The notes under the pieces are model-generated. The model saw nothing but the letters and a program-made list of their open reading frames with translations, was not told where the DNA came from and searched no databases. Of a stretch of 64,000 bases of DNA, positions 51,661-60,378 are shown one piece after another. The stretch is from UBA1351 sp965140555 (GTDB lineage Bacteria; Bacillota; Clostridia; Lachnospirales; Vallitaleaceae). Every line of letters starts with the position of its first letter. Position 1 is the first letter of the stretch. The DNA lies in NCBI GenBank assembly GCA_965140555.1, contig OZ223259.1:1426001-1490000 (forward strand), written 5' to 3'. The translations under genes were made by a program, and so were the position numbers.

Positions 51661-51779
51661 GATTAGGTCGACAAAAGCATATCGTTGAACTTTCATATAC
51701 AATATAGTGTTACGAACGTTTCTACGTAATCTATATATTGTATGTGAATTTAGTGAAACTTGCATTTGTCGGTCTAATC
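51661..51779. repeat. 119-bp imperfect palindrome, family B copy 2
   Basis: It runs from GATTAGGTCGACAAAAGC to GCATTTGTCGGTCTAATC and has exactly the length of copy 1 (8001-8119). The arms are shared (TTTCATATACAATATAG, TTACGAA, TCTACGTAATCTATATA). ATATT-GATTAG recurs at both edges. It occupies the 427-base gap between the sigma gene and the PepSY-like gene, which otherwise holds only AT-rich sequence and a terminator. Confidence 0.75.
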
Positions 51780-51909
51780 ATATTGATTAGAGTGTCAAGC
51801 ATATATTAGATGCATTAGAACGTCTTTTTTGTTGGCTTTTTTGTTTTTTTTATTATACCCACTTGAATATCTAAACATTAAGCGCATCGTAAGTATAATA
51901 AGCATAGCA

Positions 51910-51943
51910 TAAAAATAGCGTAACAGCCGAAACTGCTACGCTA
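51910..51943 (-). terminator. Terminator of the PepSY-like gene
   Basis: TAGCGTAGCAG and CTGTTACGCTA form an 11-bp stem around TTTCGG, followed by five T on the minus strand, 65 bases after the stop. Confidence 0.9.
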
Positions 51944-52007
51944 CAAAGTCTAAATTCTTGGGGTCACATCATGAACCAGCTTTAACTCTTTTTGTTTTTA
52001 ACTTGAT

Positions 52008-52943
52008 TTAGTTTTCTCCATCAGATTCAAGCACTGATTCCCGAGTTTCATTAGCGGAATCTTTTTCTTGTTTTAGCAATGCACTTTCTCTTCGGGATCT
52101 TTCTATGAATTCCTCAATCCTTATCAAATCGTATTGGGCCTGTCCATTAAATGTTATATTTAGGAGCATTTTATCATATCTAGAAATAGAAAGGAATGCT
52201 ACTTCACCGTTTGTACCATGGATTTCATAGCTCAAAGTTGGATCCCCATAGGTTCCAATTTCATTCGTTGAAAAGCTTGCCCCCTGTCCTGTACACGTGA
52301 TAGATTCTATATCACCATGAACTATATCATACTTTTCCACAAATTCTTTCGCAACGAGTGCAAATTCACCCGTTTCACTTTCATCTATAGAATAGTCAGG
52401 ACCTGCATTAACCTTTTCTTCCAATCTTCTATTTATACCAATACTAAACAGCTCCCCTGTAACAGAATCAATGATAACTTCATATAGTGTCACACTATAT
52501 CCATCATGATAATCCTGATCTTTCATAAATACCTCAGCATCCCATGTGGCATGAGGATTGACATCCGTATTTGTACTATATCCCATTTCAATGGTCTGTC
52601 CTTCCAAGTCCGCACCATATATCTGCCAAATATATCGTGCGGCTCGTTCTGCTGCATCTTCCTTTGTCAAGTCCTTTTCCGTTGGAACATTGTTTTTGTA
52701 ATATTCAAGATCTATCGCTCCAACCTTGTAATCCGCTTTCGTATAGCCTTCCGGTAGCTTCTCCTGAGTTATATCCTCTGCAAAACTTACATAACTCGTT
52801 GGAATCGTCACTTTTTTGTCATATGTCCCCGCCACGGCAACTTGTGTCAATCCCTGAAACATCAGTGTGCTTACTCCAATAATTAAAGTGGCTGTCATTA
52901 CTGTTCTTCTCAAATTCTTTCCCTTCTTTTCCTTCATTTTCAT
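52008..52943 (-). CDS. Secreted PepSY-like protein
   Basis: A 311-residue exported protein. A basic N-terminus is followed by a hydrophobic core and a signal-peptidase site around VAVAGTYD. The mature part has two alpha/beta units, each with an amphipathic helix and strands: TKEDAAERAARYIWQIYG with WDAEVFMKDQ, YEVIIDSVTGELFSIGI, then EFALVAKEFVEKYDI. This is the PepSY/peptidase-propeptide pattern. The acidic C-terminal 50 residues look disordered. It follows a two-component system by 124 bases, so it may be its target or an accessory sensor. Confidence 0.65.
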   Translation of the reverse strand: MKMKEKKGKNLRRTVMTATLIIGVSTLMFQGLTQVAVAGTYDKKVTIPTSYVSFAEDITQEKLPEGYTKADYKVGAIDLEYYKNNVPTEKDLTKEDAAERAARYIWQIYGADLEGQTIEMGYSTNTDVNPHATWDAEVFMKDQDYHDGYSVTLYEVIIDSVTGELFSIGINRRLEEKVNAGPDYSIDESETGEFALVAKEFVEKYDIVHGDIESITCTGQGASFSTNEIGTYGDPTLSYEIHGTNGEVAFLSISRYDKMLLNITFNGQAQYDLIRIEEFIERSRRESALLKQEKDSANETRESVLESDGEN

Positions 52944-53067
52944 ACCAACAACTCCTTTTCAATTTATTTATGATCCGGCATCTTGGGCTTTATTCCTTTT
53001 CCTTTACTTCTTTAACAGGATCACAAGAAACAGTGTACGGCATTCATATTATGGAATTATCATTGAA

Positions 53068-54468
53068 TTATTGTGAAGTTGTAAAAGTTATTGTCACCTC
53101 TGTTCCCTTTCCGAGCTGACTAGCAAAACCAAGCTCCGCATGGTGACTCAAAGCGATCTGCTTACAGATTGCAAGTCCCAGTCCGGCTCCCCCATCATTT
53201 CGGCTACGTGCTTTTTCTCCACGGTAAAAAGGCTCTGTAATTTGGGATAAAACGTCAGGTGTCATTCCTTTCCCGTCATCGACAACAGTGATTAATCTCA
53301 TACCATTTTCCTCAGATGCACATACTGTAATATGACCACTTTCCCCACATGCTTTGATTGCATTATTTATCAAGTTAATCAACAGACTTTCCAGTAAGGA
53401 TACGTCTCCATATATCGTATCCACTTTTCTAAGAAATACGAGCTGTATATCATTCCCCTTAAGCTTAGCAAACAATGTCTGCTCAATTGAGTCAAAAAAA
53501 CCGGACACTTTTATTTTCTCAAAAACAACGGGATTGTTTTGCAGATTTGCTAATTCCATCAACTGAAAGGCTATCGTTTGTAGGCGACGACTTTCGGACA
53601 TTATGTATTGAAGCGCCAACAATCTATCATCTTCAGATAAAACCGCTTTTTGCATATATTCTGCATACCCATAAATAGCCGTCAACGGTGTTCGTATTTC
53701 ATGGGCAAAGTTATCAACAAATTGCTGCTTTTTATCTGCTGTATCCTTCAACTCCATTATTTGTCGCTGAATCTCTTCCGCCATATGATTAAAATTTTGA
53801 GCCATTTTAGACAATTCGTCATAACCGGATACATGAAGCCTTGTACCATATGCTCCATTTGCAATTTTCCTCGAAGTAAGAGAGATCTGTTGGAGTGGTT
53901 GAAAAATTCGATTTAATAGAAACATCAGTCCCCTCGCAAACAAGAGTGAGAGAATAAATCCCGCTAAAAACAAACTATTCTTCAGATGCGCCCATGAATT
54001 TATAGCCTCTGTCGCATCATAAAGATAAACCAAGATGTAGGCATTATACTCATCCGGCAACCTTCCTGTCACGATAACATATGTCTTATTATCTGACTTT
54101 CGCATGACTATCGAACGCTTTCCCTCTTTCGAAGAATTGATAGTAGTACTTTTTAGTATTGTAGCATTCTGATTCGAGTATATGAGCTGATTATTTTTAT
54201 AAAGAGCCAGTCCCATTTTTCTATTCCCCGACAAATAACTATACGGCTGAAGTAAGGAATTGATAGCGCCTTCTATGTTAATCCCACGGTTTTCGACAGC
54301 ATAAAAATCCTTAGTCAATGCAGATACTATAAAATAATGCTCATTTAAACTCTTTTCCTCCTCACGACTTACCGTATCTTTAAACATTGCCACAGATACG
54401 ATAAAAATTCCAAGATTAAAAAAAATCAGAAATAGCGTAAGTGTCATCAGAAACGTTCGCTGTTTCAT
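53068..54468 (-). CDS. Sensor histidine kinase (OmpR-partner type with HAMP)
   Basis: A 466-residue kinase. Two spans (about 8-28 and 165-185) flank a 135-residue outer sensor. The HAMP domain (NRIFQPLQQISLTSRKIANG) is followed by the dimerisation helix with phospho-acceptor His256 (FAHEIRTPLTAIYGY). The catalytic domain has N-box NLINNAIKAC, G1 DDGKGM and GGAGLGLAICKQI. It overlaps its regulator gene by four bases. The stimulus is unknown; a secreted PepSY-like protein is encoded next. Confidence 0.93.
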   Translation of the reverse strand: MKQRTFLMTLTLFLIFFNLGIFIVSVAMFKDTVSREEEKSLNEHYFIVSALTKDFYAVENRGINIEGAINSLLQPYSYLSGNRKMGLALYKNNQLIYSNQNATILKSTTINSSKEGKRSIVMRKSDNKTYVIVTGRLPDEYNAYILVYLYDATEAINSWAHLKNSLFLAGFILSLLFARGLMFLLNRIFQPLQQISLTSRKIANGAYGTRLHVSGYDELSKMAQNFNHMAEEIQRQIMELKDTADKKQQFVDNFAHEIRTPLTAIYGYAEYMQKAVLSEDDRLLALQYIMSESRRLQTIAFQLMELANLQNNPVVFEKIKVSGFFDSIEQTLFAKLKGNDIQLVFLRKVDTIYGDVSLLESLLINLINNAIKACGESGHITVCASEENGMRLITVVDDGKGMTPDVLSQITEPFYRGEKARSRNDGGAGLGLAICKQIALSHHAELGFASQLGKGTEVTITFTTSQ

Positions 54469-55124
54469 CGTCTTATCTCCAAACGGTACCCTAACTTATA
54501 CACAGTTTTTATTTTTTCTTCCCATCCTAGTTTTTTCCTTAACTTTTGAATATGTACATCCACTGTCCGCGTTCCCCCTTCAAAATCATATCCCCAAACC
54601 AAATCCAATAATCTTTCTCTTGAAAGAGCAATATTACGGTTGTTTACAAGAACTTCAAGCAATTCATATTCTTTGGGAGTGCACTCAATCAACTGTACAC
54701 CATAAAATACTTGGTGGCTTTCAAAATCGATTTTTATATCCCCATCTTCAAAACTGCTATCGTTTTTTTTCGTTCGTCTCAAAACGGCTTCCACCCTAGC
54801 CAGCAACTCCAACATTTCAAAAGGCTTTGTCATATAATCATCTGCCCCAAGGGAAAACCCTTTGATTCGATCCATCAAACTGGTTTTTGCCGTAAGAAAG
54901 ATTGTGGGTATTTTATCCCCTTGTTTTATCACCTCAAATCCATCAAACCCTGGTAGCATAATATCTAGAATAATCAAATCGTAGAATTCCTCCTGTATTT
55001 CAGAGATGGCTTCTTCTCCGTTAAAAACAGAGGTACACTTGTGACCCACGAGTTCTAGATTTCTTTTTAACAACTGGTTAATCGCTTCTTCATCCTCGAC
55101 TATTAAAATTGATGCCAAGTTCAT
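54465..55124 (-). CDS. OmpR-family response regulator
   Basis: A 219-residue regulator. Receiver residues are VEDEE, phospho-acceptor Asp54 (LIILDIMLPGFDG), Thr in IFLTAK and Lys in DDYMTKPF. The winged-helix DNA-binding domain has CTPKEYELLEVL and GGTRTVDVHIQKLRKKLG. The ribosome site GGAGGAGGTGA is close to consensus. It heads the operon with the kinase. Confidence 0.94.
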   Translation of the reverse strand: MNLASILIVEDEEAINQLLKRNLELVGHKCTSVFNGEEAISEIQEEFYDLIILDIMLPGFDGFEVIKQGDKIPTIFLTAKTSLMDRIKGFSLGADDYMTKPFEMLELLARVEAVLRRTKKNDSSFEDGDIKIDFESHQVFYGVQLIECTPKEYELLEVLVNNRNIALSRERLLDLVWGYDFEGGTRTVDVHIQKLRKKLGWEEKIKTVYKLGYRLEIRR

Positions 55125-55268
55125 TCACCTCCTCCTATGAACAATAGTACCAATACTATGTTATAAAGTTGTAAAGGTGCACTGTATTAGCGGAAAAGTC
55201 ACTGGTGTTATGCCAAACAACCTCTTTCCGAAAGAAACCACCTCTCCTTGACACTAAATGGCTCAGCC

Positions 55269-56483
55269 TCAATAAAAAGAATTCTTAGCAAAGGATTCCA
55301 TATCCAAAGAATCAGCATTAAGATAATGGCAAAATTCGCTGAAGGCTTCTTGAATCTTGTCAAAAACTTCCCCGGAGGGTGCGTAGCCCTCTTCCCACCA
55401 CCAATGTTTTATAACTAAAGGGCCGTCGCCACGATGCATTTCCGCTTCAAATCTTCCGATTAATTCTTCTCCGTATAATACAGGCATGACATAATAACCA
55501 TATTTTCTTTTGACAACCGGTGTATAAACTTCCCAACTATATTCAAAATCAAAGACATCTTTAATTAATTTTCTGTCCCATAGAAGGTTATCCAATGGTG
55601 CCAAAAACTTAACATCCTGTTTGACTTCTTTTTGACATCTATCCAGTCGGTGGATATCTTCTTTTCTTATATAGAATGTTTCTTTTGGAAATTCCTCCAC
55701 GTTGACTGTAGCAATCGCCTCTTCTTCCACTAACTGTTTTAGAATATCCTGCCTTAGCGCTTTATTAGAAATGGAATGGCCAATCCAGCCCCCACCGTTT
55801 CTTTCCCAGTACATACCAATACTTCCGATGCGTCGCTTTATTGCCCACTTATAATACTCCTGATCACTATTAAAGGGGTCGTCTTGCTCATAAATCTCTT
55901 TATCCAACAGTCGTTCAATAACATCATATACTTTTTGACTATTCTTCTTCTCTTTTATTCCCAAAAGACCACTATTGAACATATAATCCATGGCCGCACT
56001 CGAGAGTTTTCCATGGCCCCAACGCCCTTTTTCGACACGTCCCACATCAATCTTGGATGCTAACGAAGGGCCATGTTCCATCAAATAATCTTTAATATAA
56101 TCCACATATTCAATGGCTTCAATCGACCGTCTATTTGTTAAGACTCTTTCTATCTCACTTTTTTTCTCATCTCTTAGCCGTCTAAAATACGGCCAATCTG
56201 TTGCCAGATGAATAGCCATCATTTTATCCCAGCCATCGATTAGTTGCCGATCTTGATACAGTAGCTCTTCCAACATGTTCTTTGAATAATTCTTAATTCG
56301 AGATTGGAGTACCAAATCCGGATTCCTTCCGACAACATTAAGCGGATCAAATTGAATACATCCGACGCGTTTAAAATAATCCAATATGCCTTCTTTCCCA
56401 ATAAACGGCTCCTTCGTTTGCAAACCTTGGTATGTGACAAGAAACCGTTTCATCTCCCTTTTGGATATATGTATTGTCTCCAT
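55269..56483 (-). CDS. YcaQ/AlkZ-type winged-helix DNA glycosylase family protein
   Basis: A 404-residue protein of the HTH_42 superfamily, which includes interstrand-crosslink glycosylases YcaQ and AlkZ. The N-terminal ISKREMKRFLVTYQGL and the GCIQFDPLNVVGRNPDLVLQSR segment match the family. The QFD triad fits the Q-x-D type of YcaQ-like members and not the Q-x-Q of AlkZ. Three winged-helix modules follow, with FLAPLDNLLWDRKL and YYVMPVLYGEELIGRFE near the C-terminus. GGAGGTAGAA precedes the ATG. It stands alone; a role in alkylation or crosslink repair is inferred from the family. Confidence 0.82.
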   Translation of the reverse strand: METIHISKREMKRFLVTYQGLQTKEPFIGKEGILDYFKRVGCIQFDPLNVVGRNPDLVLQSRIKNYSKNMLEELLYQDRQLIDGWDKMMAIHLATDWPYFRRLRDEKKSEIERVLTNRRSIEAIEYVDYIKDYLMEHGPSLASKIDVGRVEKGRWGHGKLSSAAMDYMFNSGLLGIKEKKNSQKVYDVIERLLDKEIYEQDDPFNSDQEYYKWAIKRRIGSIGMYWERNGGGWIGHSISNKALRQDILKQLVEEEAIATVNVEEFPKETFYIRKEDIHRLDRCQKEVKQDVKFLAPLDNLLWDRKLIKDVFDFEYSWEVYTPVVKRKYGYYVMPVLYGEELIGRFEAEMHRGDGPLVIKHWWWEEGYAPSGEVFDKIQEAFSEFCHYLNADSLDMESFAKNSFY

Positions 56484-56544
56484 TTCTACCTCCTCAGTAT
56501 AATTCCCTTAAATACGTCTGTCCCTCTTATTCATTTTCTACTAG

Positions 56545-56700
56545 TGTGCTGTATCATTCATATTTGAGCAAATGATGCAGAATGTTTTTTATAGGCAAGG
56601 CGCTGGAATGAGGCGATGCGGTGACATCGTCGATTGACAGCAACGATGTCCTATAGGAAAATAGGCCAATCATTTCTCTATTTATGAGTGATACAGTACA
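56545..56700. mobile_element. MITE family A, copy 2 (156 bp)
   Basis: Flanked by CTAG at 56541-56544 and 56701-56704. The terminal repeats read TGTGCTGTATCATTCATA and, reversed from the right, TGTACTGTATCACTCATA. Compared with copy 1 the arms differ, but both arms change together so that pairing is kept. The 76-base core (ATAGGCAAGGCG to GGAAAATAGGC) differs from copy 1 at only two positions. It lies in the 465-base gap between the glycosylase gene and the next chemoreceptor. Confidence 0.88.
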
Positions 56701-56863
56701 CTAGTGACCTATAAAATCATTTGATTATAACTACGTCATACGAACGCTTGTTCTTTTCTTGATTATAACATATGCTTTTATATTTTCCAATCCAATATCG
56801 TCATAAATATACACGCATAGGATATAATCTCCTAAAAAGATTATGGAGGCTTTACACTGGCAA

Positions 56864-56895
56864 AGAAAAACCGCCCATCGCATACCATTGGGCGG
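56864..56895 (-). terminator. Terminator of chemoreceptor gene 4
   Basis: CCGCCCAATGG and CGATGGGCGG form a strong GC-rich stem with a small loop, followed by five T on the minus strand. It is about 55 bases after the stop. Confidence 0.9.
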
Positions 56896-56948
56896 TATCT
56901 TGAATAATAAGAATATCTATTACTCAAATTAACTATTTTTTTCGTATG

Positions 56949-58937
56949 TTAATCTAATTTAAATCCTTCTATCTTTTCTTTCAAAAGACCAATATTTTCA
57001 TTTAAAGCTGTTATTGAAGTCACTACATTCGTCGTTCTATCTGATTGTAATGATGCAGTCGCTGAAATTTCTTCGGTTGTCGTAGCCGCTTGTTCTGATA
57101 CCTCATTAATTTTCTCAATAGCTTCCACCAAAGCATCTTTCTCTTCTATAATTCCCCTTAAGGCAGTATGAGTTTTTTCCACATTCAATAAAACGACTTC
57201 AACTTCACTTTGAATTTGACGATAAGACGCTGTTGTACTTTCAAGAGAAATATTTGTCTTATCAACCACCTCGTTCGTTACTTCTACAGCTTCTTCTGTT
57301 CCATCAATAACATGAATAATTTCTTCAACAATTTGTTTAATCTCTCCAGAGGCACTGCTGCTTTGTTCCGCAAGTTTTCTGACTTCATCTGCAACTACAG
57401 CAAAACCTTTGCCCTCCGCTCCTGCTCTAGCCGCTTCAATAGCAGCATTTAATGCCAATAGATTCGTCTGAGCCGAGATTGAATTTATTGTCTCGATAAT
57501 CTCTCTGATGTTGTTCGACTTTTCTGTCAGTATACGAATCCCTTTTGAAACTTCTTTGGATGATGCCGCATTTTGAGCAAAATCATCTCGAAGTTTACTT
57601 AACATCCGTATACCATCTTCTGTCATTGTCATCATCGCCTTCGATTCATTGATTGAATTATCTGATAAACTGATGATTTCCGTTATCTCTTTTGCAAGAT
57701 GATATGTACTCTCATTACCTTCACTCGCTACCATCGCTTGGGATGTAGCACCAATTGCAATATCTTCAATCGCGGATGATATCTCTTTTGACGATGTTTT
57801 TACAGCATCTGAAGCCGAGGTAATATCCTTTATCGAGCTGTTTGCATCATCTATTGTATCTTGAATATCTCTTATCATCGCAATTAAATTCAAACGCATA
57901 AGATTAAAACTCACTGCAATTTGCCCAATTTCATCTTTTGATTTAATGGAACATTCCTTAGACAGATCGCCTTCGCCAACAACCTTTGAATAATCAATCA
58001 TCATATTGACACCTTTAAACATTTTACTTACCACAAAGAAAATAATGATACAAAGTATCAAGACACTAAGGAGTGAAAAGGCAATGATTGTTCTTTGCAA
58101 AGCTTTAAGCCTATTCTGATCTTCTCTTCTATCTTTAATATACTTGATAAAGCCTTTGGTTTCACCGTTAAAATCTTGAAAAGGGATGAGAACAACAGCA
58201 TCCTTCTTATCGGGAGTGAACTCATAAACAAAGTCTTGATCAGTTATCGAATCGACAAGGTTTTGGTCAATCGGAAATAAATCTTCTTCTTCTGTACCCG
58301 CCAAGAAGCTTTCCGAGGAATCCCATGATACGGAATCATCCGTAAGGGAATAGATGAAATACTCCCCTGGATAAAGTTCTTTAAAAGAATTCAGCAATAC
58401 TTCATTAAAAGCAGAGCCAAATTCCACCGTCCCAATATGTTGGCCTTCATACTCTATAGGGGCTACAACCCTAAGACCATAACCTGCTTTTCCTTCTTCT
58501 ATGCCTTTAACAACGACCTTCTCTTCATTCGCTTTATTGACAGTATAGCGAAAGTCCTTAAGGCTGTCTCCGAATTTATCCGGGCGATGTAAACGTAAAA
58601 AAGACGTTGAGTCAGGTAAATGAAACTGGAATTGGGAAACCTCATCACTGATTTCACTGTACCCGTCTTTAAGCAAGGCTAGGAGACCATCTCGATCTCT
58701 CTTTGCAAACAACGTCTGCACCTCCGGATTCATAGCAATTGTCATAACTGCATACTCCGTTACATCCAAGTATATATTTATTTCTTTTTTTATGGATTCT
58801 GAAATGACATCATAAGTATATACTTCATCGTCTTTAACCATATTCGTTACATAAAACATGACAAAAATAGAAAGTGAAAAAAGAATGAGAATTGTAATAA
58901 CAGAAACGATACCTACAATCTTAGATTTAATGGTCAT
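56949..58937 (-). CDS. Methyl-accepting chemotaxis protein, dCache_3-like sensor
   Basis: A 662-residue receptor unrelated in its sensor to the three paralogues at 35-45 kb. Spans lie near 8-32 and 280-305. The outer domain has FHLPDSTSFLRLHRPDKFGDSL and YEGQHIGTVEFGSAFNE, as in the dCache_3 family. A HAMP segment and a coiled-coil signalling domain follow, with the tip ISAQTNLLALNAAIEAARAG, GKGFAVVADEVRKLAEQSS. The end is FKLD with no receptor pentapeptide. GGAGGGCAT precedes the ATG. It is monocistronic. Confidence 0.94.
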   Translation of the reverse strand: MTIKSKIVGIVSVITILILFSLSIFVMFYVTNMVKDDEVYTYDVISESIKKEINIYLDVTEYAVMTIAMNPEVQTLFAKRDRDGLLALLKDGYSEISDEVSQFQFHLPDSTSFLRLHRPDKFGDSLKDFRYTVNKANEEKVVVKGIEEGKAGYGLRVVAPIEYEGQHIGTVEFGSAFNEVLLNSFKELYPGEYFIYSLTDDSVSWDSSESFLAGTEEEDLFPIDQNLVDSITDQDFVYEFTPDKKDAVVLIPFQDFNGETKGFIKYIKDRREDQNRLKALQRTIIAFSLLSVLILCIIIFFVVSKMFKGVNMMIDYSKVVGEGDLSKECSIKSKDEIGQIAVSFNLMRLNLIAMIRDIQDTIDDANSSIKDITSASDAVKTSSKEISSAIEDIAIGATSQAMVASEGNESTYHLAKEITEIISLSDNSINESKAMMTMTEDGIRMLSKLRDDFAQNAASSKEVSKGIRILTEKSNNIREIIETINSISAQTNLLALNAAIEAARAGAEGKGFAVVADEVRKLAEQSSSASGEIKQIVEEIIHVIDGTEEAVEVTNEVVDKTNISLESTTASYRQIQSEVEVVLLNVEKTHTALRGIIEEKDALVEAIEKINEVSEQAATTTEEISATASLQSDRTTNVVTSITALNENIGLLKEKIEGFKLD

Positions 58938-59116
58938 ATGCCCTCCTAGATACTGGTCATCAAGTACTGTTAAATTCCTTTACATTACCAGTTTATCACA
59001 ATTGAGTACTATATACCACCATAATGGCATAAGCCATTTACTAATTATAGGTATCGTTCACCTTTCATTTTTGTTCATTTGGGAGTTCTTCAAATCTTTG
59101 TCTTTTCCCAAGGTCA

Positions 59117-59440
59117 TTATTCGCCATACATACTTTTTGATATCTCTTCTTCAATGTCTTCCTTCGTGCAAAAACCTCCGACATGTCTGCCTTTAATTTC
59201 ACCATCCATAAAGTAAATAAGGGTAGGTGTTCCTTGAACATCAAATTTATCTTGAAATCCCCAGTCATTTTCCAGATTACACTTTGCCCAGTTGATATCA
59301 GGGTTTTCTGCCACTATATCATTGATAATAAGGTCCAATAATTTGCAAGGTCCACACATGCTGGTATAGAAATCTGCAATCCAAAATCCGTTCTTTGTGA
59401 GCTCATCAAAGTCTTCTGTCGTTGGGTATACTATTGCCAT
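59117..59440 (-). CDS. Thioredoxin-family protein
   Basis: A 107-residue thioredoxin fold with the active site CGPC (Cys29 and Cys32, in SMCGPCKLLD) and the cis-Pro in VQGTPTLIYF. It has no signal peptide. It starts one base after the trigger-factor-like gene, with AAGGAG within the end of that gene, so it is coupled to the export operon. It would reduce or form disulphides, or hold thiols of a cargo peptide before export (inference). It differs from housekeeping thioredoxin by SMCGPCK in place of the usual WCGPCK. Confidence 0.88.
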   Translation of the reverse strand: MAIVYPTTEDFDELTKNGFWIADFYTSMCGPCKLLDLIINDIVAENPDINWAKCNLENDWGFQDKFDVQGTPTLIYFMDGEIKGRHVGGFCTKEDIEEEISKSMYGE

Positions 59441-59441
59441 T

Positions 59442-60356
59442 TTACGCTCCTTCTTTCTTCATCATACGTTCTCTTATGTATTCAACATATTCATCCATTA
59501 GTTTTCTTTCACCCTTATATACCTTGGTTGGATTATACTCTTCCATATCTTCTTTCCCTAAAAAGTGCCCCAAAACCAAGAATGTTCGGATTGCATCTAC
59601 TCCTTCAGAATATAAAGAATCATAAAACTCTTTTTTATTCTTTACTCCCATAAGCATCGCAATATCCGGATATATTTTTTTGTAATAAGGATATTTTTCC
59701 GGCTCATATAGCTCATCCATCCACTCTTCATCCGTTAGTTTTTCTATATCCATATCACTATGCAAAAAACGTTCTCGTAAGACATTGAATTGCTGGTCCG
59801 TTACCTCCTTGACATCAAGAGGATCTATCTCAGTAAATTCTGATTGAATCAGCAAGTCATCAAGACACACTTTTGCATAAGCATCAACTGTTTCATTCTG
59901 CTTTTGCGCTAAATAATAGTCTTTATACGCTTCAATGGTCTTAATACCTTCAATTTCTTTCTTCACTACCATATCATTGGTTAGTTCCGGATAACATAAC
60001 TCTTCTATTTTTAAAACGGTAAATCCGACCGTTTCATTATTAATGATTACTGTACCAGATTCTCCGACCTTTAGTCCAATTAACGCATGTTCCACAATTT
60101 CACTATACAGTCCGGACCCTACATTGATGGATACTTTATCCTTATTAAACTTTGCAATATTACTTGCTATTTTCAGTGTCGCTTTATTCTCAGGCCTAAT
60201 GCTTTGACCTTCTTCTTTTTCAACATAGAACAAGTGTCCTTTTGTTAATTCCTTTTTTATCAATGCCTCTAAGTCTTTTGCTTGAGACATATGAACTTCT
60301 TCTATTTTGCGTAATACAGCTTCTGTATCAGCCATTTGAATTAATTGTGTTCGCAT
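59442..60356 (-). CDS. Trigger-factor-like protein (FKBP-type PPIase-like domain plus helical C-terminus)
   Basis: The ATG at 60356 follows GGAAGGAGCTCAT, so the seven residues before it are dropped (304 residues). After a helical N-terminus (1-50), residues 55-120 look like an FKBP-type domain of trigger factor: INVGSGLYSEIVEHALIGLKVGESGTVII, then FTVLKIEELCYPELTNDMV. A helical, acidic region follows (IKTIEAYKDYYLAQKQNE, as in the trigger factor C-domain). The ribosome-docking domain of trigger factor is missing. Its place between ABC exporters and a thioredoxin suggests a chaperone for a cargo peptide. The family match is from memory and moderate. Confidence 0.6.
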   Translation of the reverse strand: MRTQLIQMADTEAVLRKIEEVHMSQAKDLEALIKKELTKGHLFYVEKEEGQSIRPENKATLKIASNIAKFNKDKVSINVGSGLYSEIVEHALIGLKVGESGTVIINNETVGFTVLKIEELCYPELTNDMVVKKEIEGIKTIEAYKDYYLAQKQNETVDAYAKVCLDDLLIQSEFTEIDPLDVKEVTDQQFNVLRERFLHSDMDIEKLTDEEWMDELYEPEKYPYYKKIYPDIAMLMGVKNKKEFYDSLYSEGVDAIRTFLVLGHFLGKEDMEEYNPTKVYKGERKLMDEYVEYIRERMMKKEGA

Positions 60357-60378
60357 ATGAGCTCCTTCCAATTCCATG

